Shown piece by piece: positions 24,140 to 33,416 of a stretch of 64,000 nucleotides of DNA. The notes under the pieces were generated by a model, which ran no database searches, was not told the DNA's origin, and saw nothing but the letters and a program-made list of their open reading frames with translations. How positions within the stretch are numbered: position 1 is the first letter of the stretch; each line of letters opens with the position of its first letter. The stretch lies in assembly GCA_965644315.1 (NCBI GenBank), contig CBFFRQ010000034.1:124001-188000 (forward strand), written 5' to 3'. This DNA comes from Caecitellus pseudoparvulus. Lineage: Eukaryota > Bigyra: Bicosoecida. The position numbers were made by a program, and so were the translations under genes.

Positions 24140-25257
24140 CGCGGCTCGTTCGGGCCATCCCGCTAAACGGCGTCGGAAGCTGTATTCGGCACAGCTTAGC
24201 ACCACGGACGCAACAGAAGTACGCCAGGCTCCTAGCGTCCTTCCTGCGCTTCTGTACACGCGGGGAACATAGAGGACCGAGGGCGCCGGGCCCGTTGCGG
24301 GCGAGCAAGGTTATCGAGTGGGCCCGACACCAAGTGACGACGGGAGCCTGCTCATCACGGTCGGCCGGCGGCAAGCTCAAGGCCCTGCTAGCCGCCGCGA
24401 ACTCATGGTGCATCCCAGTCGAGAACCTGAGCAGAGTGGGCATGACGCTCACCAAGCTTACGAAGGCGCTGGCCCGGATGAAACCGAGCCCGCCAGTGCA
24501 GCACCGTGAACACGTGCCTATGAGCAAGCTTCGTAAAACGGTGGACGCTCTGGGCGGACGCCCAAAGCTACAAGCCTGCCTGCTGATTGGGTTCTGGGCC
24601 ATGATGCGCGCTGGCGAGCTGCTGCACCTGGAATGGGCCGACCTCACCTTTACAAGACGTGACGGCGTATGGGTGGTGACGGGCAGGCATGGGGACAAGA
24701 CACATCACCACCGGGACAGGCAATGGTCCGTCCCCAGGTCCCCAGAGTGGGCGCGCGCGTTCGACCACCTCAGGGCAGAGGCAGCCCGAGGAAAAGGTCG
24801 GGTGCTATCGTCCCAGGACGGGGCGGACATAACCGCAGCGCTGAAGATGCACACCGGAGTCGGCCTCGGAGGCCTGCGGCCAGGCGGCCACAGGTTCTGG
24901 GTCCAGCAAGGGCTCCCAGCGGCGGCCATCCACCAACAGGGAGGGTGGGCCCCGACCTCGAACGTTCCCAGCCTCTGCTACTGGGGTCGGTCCGGGGTAG
25001 GACACAGTCTGCTTCGGGACGCCATGCTGGGCAACAGGCTGCGTACTCAAGATCCGGGCCGCAGCGAGGCTGCTTCACGGGCGAGGGGCATAACACAGGG
25101 GGAGGGGTACTCAGAGGACCGGGTCCCTGAGCCCCACCCCTTCGTCCGGCACCGCACGGCCAAGGAGAGGAGAGGCGAAGATCGCCCTCCCCTGCGCCGA
25201 CCGATGGCCAACTACGGCCAGTGGCCCCCCCGAGGGGGGGGCTGGGTGCAAGGGTGA
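24067..25257 (+). CDS. Retroelement tyrosine recombinase
   Basis: The frame opens after a TGA at 24064-24066, in the -1 frame relative to RT, and has no ATG before recognisable domain sequence, so it is probably made by -1 frameshifting from RT or by splicing. The SAM-like core-binding part includes LAPRTQQKYARLLASFLRFC. In the catalytic domain: Arg in MMRAGELLHLEW, a likely Lys in GDKTHH, LRPGGH (box II Arg), IHQQGGW, and a probable nucleophile Tyr in PSLCYWG. It would integrate a circular cDNA at short homology instead of using an integrase. The ~12 C-terminal residues are Gly/Pro-rich low complexity. Confidence 0.85.
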   Translation: MRHDSRTGSPPPHAGWIVVKEEQLARLVRAIPLNGVGSCIRHSLAPRTQQKYARLLASFLRFCTRGEHRGPRAPGPLRASKVIEWARHQVTTGACSSRSAGGKLKALLAAANSWCIPVENLSRVGMTLTKLTKALARMKPSPPVQHREHVPMSKLRKTVDALGGRPKLQACLLIGFWAMMRAGELLHLEWADLTFTRRDGVWVVTGRHGDKTHHHRDRQWSVPRSPEWARAFDHLRAEAARGKGRVLSSQDGADITAALKMHTGVGLGGLRPGGHRFWVQQGLPAAAIHQQGGWAPTSNVPSLCYWGRSGVGHSLLRDAMLGNRLRTQDPGRSEAASRARGITQGEGYSEDRVPEPHPFVRHRTAKERRGEDRPPLRRPMANYGQWPPRGGGWVQG

Positions 25258-25263
25258 ATGATG

Positions 25264-25431
25264 TGGGATGGACGCCTTGACACCCTGGGGCCACCGGGTA
25301 CGGGACCCCGCCGACTGCGGCACGCCGGTGCCGAGCGCGGGGTCACCGTGGTGTCGGGCGGTCCGGCAAGGATGCATTGGCAACAATGCATTCAAAATAC
25401 CACACCACCCGCTCGAGCGTCCAGCAGAACT
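25264..25431 (+). repeat. Split direct repeat B1 (internal)
   Basis: 168 bp from TGGGATGGACGCC to CAGCAGAACT, starting 6 bp after the recombinase stop. Identical by eye to B2 (25616-25783). Abuts A2. Confidence 0.9.
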
Positions 25432-25435
25432 GCTG
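25422..25435. other. B1/A2 junction palindrome CAGCAG-AA-CTGCTG, candidate recombination core
   Basis: A perfect 6-bp inverted repeat with an AA centre lies exactly at the B1/A2 boundary. Joining the element's right end (B2, ...CAGCAGAACT) to its left end (A1, CTGCTGTTG...) recreates the same sequence, as expected for the strand-exchange site of a circular intermediate. Confidence 0.5.
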
Positions 25436-25596
25436 TTGCCTCCCCCGCAGGGGGTGGCAAGCGGGGGTTCTGCAGGGAGGGAGGCGGGGCAGTGTCGCCT
25501 GGGGCGCACTCTTCACCTCGCCTCCCATCCTCAGACCCTCACGTCGATGCCTCCTCTGATCTTCCTCCCTGACTTCGCCCGCTTCCTTTTTCTTTT
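25430..25596 (+). repeat. Split direct repeat A2 (internal)
   Basis: 167 bp copy of A1. It is followed by a 19-nt pyrimidine-rich spacer (25597-25615) before B2. Confidence 0.9.
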
Positions 25597-25615
25597 TTTT
25601 TCCTTCTTCCCTCCT

Positions 25616-25783
25616 TGGGATGGACGCCTTGACACCCTGGGGCCACCGGGTACGGGACCCCGCCGACTGCGGCACGCCGGTGCCGAGCGCGGGGTCACCG
25701 TGGTGTCGGGCGGTCCGGCAAGGATGCATTGGCAACAATGCATTCAAAATACCACACCACCCGCTCGAGCGTCCAGCAGAACT
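25616..25783 (+). repeat. Split direct repeat B2 (right terminus)
   Basis: 168 bp copy of B1. Its end, CAGCAGAACT, defines the right end of the element. The flank begins CCTCAGCGCC. Confidence 0.9.
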
Positions 25784-26111
25784 CCTCAGCGCCGGTGCCT
25801 CACCTTGCGTGATACTCACGGCATCCGGGTGAAGCCCAGTCGCCGGCACTGGGTGGCACAGGGTATGTGAGGGATATGAAGATACTTCCCTGCAGTTTTA
25901 CATGATAGCATCTGCATCCTGAGGCGAATCCTGGCATGGAGCATGCCTGAGGGAGCTGCCGCCAACCTTTCCCATGCTGCTCGCCATTGCAGTTGCCGTG
26001 CGAGAGCTGAGGGACGCTGCTGCGCCGTCAAACCTACGATTGAAGCTGATGAAGGCGTATGATGAGATTACACGCGGTCTGGGCAGCGACCTTTCCGACA
26101 TCCTTGGTTGA
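25784..26111 (+). pseudogene. Possible 3' remnant of a gene cut off by the retroelement
   Basis: From the right element boundary a frame is open to 25862. It can be spliced over a 61-nt intron (25863-25923, GTATGT donor, phase 1) into a second exon ending at TGA 26109-26111. The tail contains TFPMLLAIAVAVRELRDAAA and ends GSDLSDILG, which looks protein-like and helical but is not recognised. If real, the 5' part of the gene is missing here or was displaced by the insertion. It could equally be chance. Confidence 0.3.
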
Positions 26112-27238
26112 AAGCTGCGTCGAGGATAGGGAGTTTCGCTGGAGTTTCTGCTTCAATCTCAACGGCCGCGAACCCCGCACCTTGCACACGGGGGGGCTTG
26201 AAAGGGGATCATGATTGCGAGACAGGCCTGTAATTCATCCATCACGCCGATTCAGACGCCACTCAGAGAGGACTCTGCAGAGAGGGCAACCTTGCAGCTG
26301 GAGACGCGCTTCCCAGATGTTTCGCAGCAATGCCTGCGGCGAGCTCGAAGTGAAAGGTGCTCGTCCCTCGCCGTATGGCGCGAAAACAGCCCAGTTGCGC
26401 CCCTCCTGCCACGTAGTTCTGCCATTGGCTTGCCCTGCTACTCGCGATCTGTTGAGTATGTGATTGAAAAGACGGCCCTTAGTAGAATCAACAACCCAGC
26501 CACTGTCGACGGGGTCAAGTGCAGGTGCAGACATAGATCGGAAAGTGCCCAAGGCAGGGTCTTTCCGGCGTAGCTGCAACCCATCAACCTTTCAACTGGA
26601 CAACTCCTGCCCTGACCCAGGTTTGAGCCCCAAAAAACGAATGCTCAAATGGGACAGGTCGGCTTGCTTTGAACCCACCTTTCCGTGTCCGATGAACAGC
26701 TGTTGCGCACAGCTGTATGACCCTGAAGCTACCATATGACAGCCGGTACAAGGGCCATTGTGCGTAAAGGCCCTGAGCCCCCCCTCCTGGCCCCTGCAAG
26801 GCCACAGAGCGGCCGGCACTCTCGCCCCTCCCCGCTCAAACTATTCACACCTCACAATATACACAACCAAGCACCACCCAAACCCAACGCCGTTGTAAGT
26901 CTTTGTCAGTCCATGTGGCACCTGCGCCCATGCTTACGTCCACTGCGCTTGCCTTCTAGCCGCACGCGCGGCGCCTGGATGTACATGCTGCAGCTCGCAC
27001 CAGCGGCAAGGCGCAAGCCCTACACACCTCAATCGAACCAAAGCCATTCGCAGAATCGTCCACAAACTGTGCTTTTACCACATTCGCCGTCCCAAGCCTG
27101 TTCTGCAGCACTACGGTGCACGCAAAGGTCAGTGTCCCCTTGAAGCAGACCGCTCAAAACAGCAGGCATGCAGCTGAACCCCAGGCAAAGCACAGCACCT
27201 GGCATTGCCCATCTTCACAGCTCTCATCCGTTTCAAGC
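26112..27238. other. Intergenic, no recognisable gene
   Basis: Open frames on both strands at about 26211-26579 overlap each other and match nothing I recognise. The segment holds the promoter of the downstream Pro-rich protein gene. No tRNA or repeat is seen. Confidence 0.5.
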
Positions 27239-28780
27239 ATGACCCGCGACTTCGTCCCGGCCATGCCACTTCAAGCACGGAAAGTGCGGGGAACCTTCGC
27301 TGCCGTTGTTGCCCTGCTCTGCCTCTCCACGGCTGCTGCAGCGTGCCCAAGCTGCTGCTCAACCGAAGCCGAGCCCATGCAATCATGCGCTAAATGCCAC
27401 CCATCTTTGGACCTGTCTGACTGCACCCCCAAGGACGCTGTTACAACAGCTCTTGACACTGCAAGCTCGCTCGAAGTGCTGATTGTCAACGAGCACCAGC
27501 TCGGCAAGGTGTTCCAAGCACCCGAATCCCTGCCAGCACATCTCAAGAAAGTAAAGGTGACACGGTGTGCATCTCTTTCCTCCCTTCCGTACGCTCTGAT
27601 GCACCGCTTCCCTGCACACGTGAGCTTGGACGTGTCCGCCTGCCCCCTCGCAAAGTCATGCGCCTCTGCCCCCAAGGGCGAGAAATGCGCCATGGAGGCT
27701 ATCCCAGGCAGCAAGCATGCCCAATACTGCGCCTGCAGCCACTCCACGGGTGCTGGGCTCAGCCCCCGTCTGCGCTCACGGAAGCTGTTCTTCTCGTTCC
27801 CGCCCTTCCCCAGCACCCCGAGCTTCCCCTCAACACCCCCAGCCCCAAGCAACATTCCACCACTTCCATCTGTACCAACCATCCCCTCGGGACTGCCGAT
27901 TCCCACAATCCCCTCAGGCCTGCCCGTTCCCACAATCCCCTCGGGCTTGCCCTTCCCATCAGTGCCCACCATTCCCTCGGGCCTGCCCGTTCCCACAATC
28001 CCCTCGGGCTTGCCCTTCCCATCAGTGCCCACCATTCCCTCGGGCCTGCCCGTTCCCACAATCCCCTCGGGCTTGCCCTTCCCGTCAGTGCCCACCATTC
28101 CCTCGGGCCTGCCCGTTCCCACAATCCCCTCGGGCTTGCCCTTCCCATCAGTGCCCACCATTCCCTCGGGCCTGCCCGTTCCCACAATCCCCTCGGACTT
28201 GCCCTTCCCATCAGTGCCCACCATTCCCTCGGGCCTGCCCGTTCCCACAATCCCCTCGGGCTTGCCCTTCCCGTCAGTGCCCACCATTCCCTCGGGCCTG
28301 CCCGTTCCCACCATCCCCTCGGGCTTGCCCTTCCCCTCGGGCCTCCCTGTCCCAAGCACCGGTGCAAACACAAATGGTGGTGGTGGTGGGCAAGCATCGG
28401 CGACACCCACTGCAACTTCTCCACCCCAAATCTCTCCGTCCTCCTCTCCACCATCAACGCGTGGAGGTGCCGGCCAGGCCAGCTCAACAAAGGTGGAAAA
28501 GGACGAGGACGACGGCTCCCTTGGGCTCGGCTTGGGTCTCGGCGCTGCAGTGATTGCACTCGTCGTCATTGGCACCGTGGTCTGGCACATGAACAGCTCC
28601 AAGGCCGCTCGCCAAAGCGCGAGACCCGTGGACCAAGGTGTGGAGATGCACGAAACCAGCCGAGGCGCATCCCGCGCTGAAGCGGTGCAGCAGACAAAGG
28701 AAGGTCCAGGGGCAATGACGCAAGTGGATAACCCTCTACAAGCGGCGGCCGACAGCTTTGCGGAGCAGTCGCAAGTGTAA
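27239..28780 (+). CDS. Secreted/type I membrane protein with Cys-rich LRR-like head, Pro-rich repeat stalk and C-terminal membrane segment
   Basis: 513 residues from ATG 27239, or 505 from ATG 27263, which has the better context; both give a signal peptide (GTFAAVVALLCLSTAAA). Next comes a Cys-rich ectodomain of ~150 residues with leucine-rich-repeat-like stretches (SLEVLIVNEHQLGKV, SLSSLPYALMHRF), then a basic RSRK site, a stalk of 21-residue units built on PTIPSGLPVPTIPSGLPFPS, a Ser/Thr/Pro segment and a Gly-Gly-Gly patch. A single hydrophobic segment (LGAAVIALVVIGTVVW, near residue 435) and a short cytosolic tail follow. The design is that of a cell-surface glycoprotein or wall-anchored adhesin; the ligand is unknown. 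No introns. Confidence 0.75.
   Translation: MTRDFVPAMPLQARKVRGTFAAVVALLCLSTAAAACPSCCSTEAEPMQSCAKCHPSLDLSDCTPKDAVTTALDTASSLEVLIVNEHQLGKVFQAPESLPAHLKKVKVTRCASLSSLPYALMHRFPAHVSLDVSACPLAKSCASAPKGEKCAMEAIPGSKHAQYCACSHSTGAGLSPRLRSRKLFFSFPPFPSTPSFPSTPPAPSNIPPLPSVPTIPSGLPIPTIPSGLPVPTIPSGLPFPSVPTIPSGLPVPTIPSGLPFPSVPTIPSGLPVPTIPSGLPFPSVPTIPSGLPVPTIPSGLPFPSVPTIPSGLPVPTIPSDLPFPSVPTIPSGLPVPTIPSGLPFPSVPTIPSGLPVPTIPSGLPFPSGLPVPSTGANTNGGGGGQASATPTATSPPQISPSSSPPSTRGGAGQASSTKVEKDEDDGSLGLGLGLGAAVIALVVIGTVVWHMNSSKAARQSARPVDQGVEMHETSRGASRAEAVQQTKEGPGAMTQVDNPLQAAADSFAEQSQV
27902..28342 (+). repeat. Seven tandem 63-nt repeats (21 codons each)
   Basis: Units start at 27902, 27965, 28028, 28091, 28154, 28217 and 28280 and are nearly identical (one Gly-to-Asp change in the fifth). 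A half unit precedes them. The length is a multiple of three and GC-rich, so all forward frames and one reverse frame stay open; only the signal-peptide frame makes a sensible protein. Confidence 0.95.
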
Positions 28781-29287
28781 GCGCATTGTGAGAGACGCGT
28801 GAGTGATTTCTGACGACAGCTGGCAAAGCGAAATGCAACCGTATGTCACCACCCTGTCGATAGACCAAGTTATCTGAAGGCCAAAGGCTATTTTACGTGG
28901 GTATGTGACAAGCTTGGTGCAAAAGGGGGCCTGCAAGCCTCAAAATAGACCGACGCTCTCAGTCACTGGTCTTCGCCCGCGTTTCGGTGCGAAACGCCCG
29001 ATCGAAAAGTGACTTTCATGTCGCCGTTGTCGAGCAGGTTGTCAGTCCTTGGCATAAAAAGGTATCAGTTGTGCTAGGATACTTCCATGGTATTCTTATT
29101 TTGGTAAACCGAAGATCCCGTACGTGTCTGCGGATGTATCCTTCACTGGTCAAAGATTAGGCTGTGGTGTAGAGGAAGTTCTCATATGTAAGTGCAAGCA
29201 CCATTAAGTAGCCCTATTCCCCGTTTGCGTGACAAGCAAGTGTGAGGTGAGTGTAGTCAAAGGCAAAGAGGATGAATGCAATGAATT
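28781..29287. other. Convergent intergenic, no gene seen
   Basis: AT-richer 3' flanks of the Pro-rich gene (plus) and the ankyrin/Sfi1-like gene (minus). No canonical AATAAA is obvious for either. No RNA gene recognised. Confidence 0.5.
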
Positions 29288-32200
29288 CTAACCGACAAGG
29301 AGGAAGGCTGCAGCAGCCTCTGCCTCCCGGTCAGCCTGCACCATGCCTTGCCACTTCCCGAACACCAGCCGCTTTGTAACCTTGGTCAGGATCCGGCGGT
29401 GAAACATGAACAGGCGCTGCACTGCCTCCTCCTTGCGCTTGCTGTGTGCTGCAGTGAGGGCGTGGCTGTGCTGTGCCCGCAGGAGCTCCCTCTCAGCTTT
29501 GGCAGCCTCGGCTGCGGAGGCCTGTGCTATCCGGGCTTCCTTCAGCTCCACAGCCAGGTCACGCACATGATCTGACAGCTTCTCCTCTCTGTCACGCGCT
29601 TGCTCACTGACCCGAGCAGCACACACCGTCTCACGCCACTTGCCAAACGCTGTCCGCAACGCAAAGTGCGCCAGCCCACGCTTACGCAACACCGCAAAAC
29701 GGTCCAGCACAGCCACTGCATCACGGCGAGCCGACGCCTGCCGCTCCGCCAACACACTCTGACGCTCCGCTTCAAGCTTGCTGCTCACATGCCCCTCCAG
29801 CGCCTTGGCCTCCTCCAGCTCCTTCCACAGCTGCAGCACATGTGCCTGTGACTCGCACAGGGCGGCCTGGTCCGCCTCCGCCCTGCGCTGTGCATGCACC
29901 ATAGACACCCACCGACCCCACGCCAGGGACAGCACACCGTTCTGCTGCACGCGCTGCTGTAGCGTCGCGAAGCGATGCAGCGCCGCCAGTGCATGGGACC
30001 GTGTGCGCCCGTCGGCTGCCGCCAGCTTTGCCTTCAGCGCATCGGCCTGCTCAGAGGCGGCCTGCTCGACTGCATCCTTCTCCTCACACACAGCTGCCAG
30101 CCGAGCCTGCAGATCCTCCTCGGCAGCCGCAGCAGCCTCTGCCTCCCGGTCAGCCTGCACCATGCCTTGCCACTTCCCGAACACCAGCCGCTTTGTAACC
30201 TTGGTCAGGATCCGGCGGTGAAACATGAACAGGCGCTGCACTGCCTCCTCCTTGCGCTTGCTGTGTGCTGCAGTGAGGGCGTGGCTGTGCTGTGCCCGCA
30301 GGAGCTCCCTCTCAGCTTTGGCAGCCTCGGCTGCGGAGGCCTGTGCTATCCGGGCTTCCTTCAGCTCCACAGCCAGGTCACGCACATGATCTGACAGCTT
30401 CTCCTCTCTGTCACGCGCTTGCTCACTGACCCGAGCAGCACACACCGTCTCACGCCACTTGCCAAACGCTGTCCGCAACGCAAAGTGCGCCAGCCCACGC
30501 TTACGCAACACCGCAAAACGGTCCAGCACAGCCACTGCATCACGGCGAGCCGACGCCTGCCGCTCCGCCAACACACTCTGACGCTCCGCTTCAAGCTTGC
30601 TGCTCACATGCCCCTCCAGCGCCTTGGCCTCCTCCAGCTCCTTCCGCAGCTGCAGCACATGTGCCTGTGACTCGCGCAGGGCGGCCTGGTCCGCCTCCGC
30701 CCTGCGCTGTGCATGCACCATAGACACCCACCGACCCCACGCCAGGGACAGCACACCGTTCTGCTGCACGCGCTGCTGTAGCGTCGCGAAGCGATGCAGC
30801 GCCGCCAGTGCATGGGACCGTGTGCGCCCGTCAGCTGCCGCCAGCTTTGCCTTCAGCGCATCGGCCTGCTCAGAGGCGGCCTGCTCGACTGCATCCTTCT
30901 CCACTCCAACCCCATGCTTCTGCAGAATGCTCAGGTTGATCTGTCCACAGGCATGCCCTTGCCCAGCGATTGACTTGAGCGCCTCAAAAGTTTGTGCTTT
31001 GTCCTGCGTACTTAGTGAAGCCAGCGCTTTCAATGCACCTGCTTGTCCTTCATTTGCTAACGCAACCAAGGAATCCAGTGCGCGTTGCTGCTTCCGATGA
31101 GACAGCACAACAAGCATGTCAAGCACAGACTCATGACCTCCCCGCGCAAGCATTTGCACGTGACTGTATACTTCATGGCATGCTTTGGTTGCTTCAGTTG
31201 CTTCAGCAATGGCGTCAAGTGCATCTTCATCAGTTGCACACTTGAGAAGCTTGCCATGAACTACAGCACGTTGAGCACCAAGCATTGCGGTCCGCACAGC
31301 CCTTCCATTCACCACAGGCTCCCAAGCAAAACGTGCAGCTCCTGACACGCCATGTCGCGCACTCAACAGTTCACGCACTGCGCTCACATTGCTGCCTGTG
31401 TAAAGCATCTCCATATCTCGTGACTCGTCCCAAGAGCTGCCCGACCAGACATCCACTGCGCGGTCATCCTCAAGGCCCAACAGCTCGCTCACGACATCCA
31501 CGTGCCCATGCTCACACGCAAGTCGGAAGGCAGCTTCAGGTCCATCCCCATCCCCTGCGTGAACATCCACTGCTGCGTCCCCACTCAACGCCAGCAGCTC
31601 TCGCACTTTTGACAAGTTTCCGGCTTTGCATGCAGCAACGAAGGGAGGCATGCTTGTTTCCACTTTTGCTGCATAAAGTGCTTCACCACTGGTCCTGCAC
31701 ACCACAGCATCCGCACCAGCCAGATCACTGCCGTCAGTGTCACCCTCAGCGTGAGACATGACCGCATATGCCTCCATGCAAGAAGCTCTCCCTTCTTCGC
31801 TCACACGCTCCAAACCTTCACAAAAGTCCTCTGCCTTTCCCTCACAAGAGAACGCGAGCTCGCTCACGGTCCCCCGACTAGTCCCCAATCCAAGTACCTC
31901 GCGCAGTATGCCTTTTACTGCACTCCACACCCCCTCCATGCTGCTGACCCACACACCCGAACACGCGCCCAACAGCACCTGACACGACCCAGCCTCGACG
32001 GCCGCCGCCACATCACTGACAGTGCCGCTCTCAGCGCCAACCAACACAAAGCTGTCCAGCCCTACACCACCCATCTCAACACCACATGCCTGGGCAGCAG
32101 CACATGTCCCGAGCACAGCCCTGCACAGCTTCTGGCGCACGGTCCTTCCCACATCGCCCCAGGCCTCATCATTCACCACCTGGCTCAGTGGCCAACCAGC

Positions 32201-33416
32201 TTCACAGTGCATCTGCAGAATCACACTACTGTTGGAGCCCATTGGATCCTCAAAATAGGCCCCAACGCATGCATGCTGCAGAGCTGCTCCCCTTACTGAC
32301 TGGGCGAAACGAGGCAGCCCTTGCGCCAACCGAACATTCTCACTCCGCATGAAAGCAGTGACATTGCTAGCTACTGTCTCAGTACCCACCGCTATACTGC
32401 TGCTCCAGTGCTCTACATCCTCCCGTCCCGTGGTGAAGGTTGGGGACAGCCCTTCCCGAATCTGAAGCACGTACACCGTCCCGCTCTCGAAGCACTGCAC
32501 TCCATCCGGAACGTCCATGCCCGACACAGGCCGTAGCCGCCGAGCAGCCACAACCTTGCTGCTCCCAACCATGCTCCTCAGCTGCTCCACAGCTGCCGCA
32601 GCTGACTCCAAGTGCCCTGCAGCCACTTCGCTCCTCAGCTCGTCCGCTGCCTCGCCACGCAGCCATTCAGCCTGCTGCCGCATGGAAGCCAGAGCATCTG
32701 CCATGCCACTTGTACCACTGTCGCTTGGAGGCACTGCAGCCCTTGCGCCAACCCTTTCCACGGCATGCACCTTGTAGCTGATCCACCACCGCGTCAAGTC
32801 AGCCAGCGCACCTTCCAAGCCACCCCCACCACGCACGCCGAGCCACGCCCCCAGTATAGGGCCCCACAGTGCGTCACCCTCTGGCAGTGCATCCACACCT
32901 GTCCCAGATGCTGCATGGTGCAGCACATCCACCGCACAGAAGCACCGAAACGACAGGAAGTGCAGCGCAGCACACACTTCACCTCGCTCGGGCTGACCGT
33001 GCAGCAGTCCTGCCCGCTCCAGCAGCGCACCCCCTGCATCACGCAGCAGACAGCCAAGCTCCACAAGACTCGTGGCGGTGGGTGAAGCTTTCACATCTGG
33101 CTCCTCGCCTCGACCTATGGCCGCCAGCCCTCGCAGCGCACAGCCGGTCAAGCTGGCGCTGTCCGGCAGGCATTGCACTTTGCCCAGACCAGCCAGCACT
33201 TCGTCGCCTGGCACCCCTGCAGCAGCGGACACATGCCCTGATCCAGTGTGCACCGCGGTACCATCCTGCATGCAGAAGAGGCGAGGTGGGTGACGGGAGT
33301 GCGCGTGTCGCTTCTGCCGCCTGCTTGATGGCACAAGCACTTGCGCTAGCAGAAGCACCTTTGCCACGCAGAAAGGTGAATGAGGTGCCTGCTAGGCGCT
33401 TGTCGCCACGCACCAT
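29288..33416 (-). CDS. Ankyrin-repeat protein with Sfi1-like Trp-motif coiled-coil C-terminus
   Basis: I chose ATG 33416 (minus-strand context CACCATGG). Exon 1 is 33416-33359; a 142-nt intron (33217-33358, GTGCTT donor, phase 1) leads to exon 2, 33216-29288, for 1,328 residues. The N-terminal ~450 residues are unrecognised. Two ankyrin units follow (FVAACKAGNLSKVRELLALS; FRLACEHGHVDVVSELLGLE). A helical linker precedes a long charged coiled coil with recurring Trp motifs: LAWGRWVSM, TAFGKWRETV and LVFGKWQGMV, each seen twice. These resemble the centrin-binding repeats of Sfi1 (AFxxW-type), suggesting a centrosome, basal-body or cytoskeletal role (inference). The C-terminal half is a tandem duplication and the protein ends abruptly in FLLVG. 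An alternative start through another splice cannot be excluded. Confidence 0.7.
29309..30902 (-). repeat. 819-nt tandem duplication within the coding region (second copy truncated)
   Basis: 30128-30902 repeats as 29309-30083 at a constant offset of 819 nt (273 codons), with only a few substitutions. The downstream copy lacks its last 44 nt and runs into a new stop. Each copy carries three Trp motifs. Confidence 0.95.

Larger units (their letters stand above)
19803..25783 (+). mobile_element. Ngaro/PAT-type tyrosine-recombinase retrotransposon, apparently intact
   Basis: The layout is A1 - ORF1 - RT/RNase H - tyrosine recombinase - B1 A2 B2. A1 (19803-19969) recurs as A2 (25430-25596), and B1 (25264-25431) recurs as B2 (25616-25783). 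These are split direct repeats, the hallmark of the PAT/Ngaro branch of DIRS-like elements, and not LTRs. There is no integrase or DDE motif and no methyltransferase that I can see. All three reading frames are open and the repeats look identical by eye, so insertion is probably recent. The element lies between the kinase gene and a possible gene remnant. Confidence 0.9.

Noticed and set aside
19803-25783. LTR retrotransposon interpretation
   Set aside because: The terminal sequences are two different repeats in A1...B1A2B2 order, not LTRs, and there is a tyrosine recombinase instead of an integrase.
26211-26579. Overlapping ~115-120-codon frames on both strands
   Set aside because: Neither resembles a protein family, and each is what one expects by chance at this GC content.
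27271-28602. 443-codon minus-strand frame across the Pro-rich repeat gene
   Set aside because: Open only because the 63-nt unit lacks stops in this frame; it has no signal peptide or domain, unlike the plus-strand frame.
27565-28680. Two further plus-strand frames (Pro/His/Leu-rich) through the same repeats
   Set aside because: They begin inside the coding region and encode only repeat translation without a sensible N-terminus.
31680-32500. Pseudokinase-like stretch in the middle of the ankyrin/Sfi1-like protein
   Set aside because: A region around RQKLCRAVLGTCAAAQACGV vaguely recalls a kinase C-lobe, but no HRD, DFG or lysine motif can be placed.
33217-33413. Alternative first intron 33266-33413 for the ankyrin/Sfi1-like gene
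   Set aside because: It fits phase 0 but leaves no ATG upstream in exon 1. The chosen splice keeps an ATG in CACCATGG context and joins TFLRGK to GVPGDEV smoothly.
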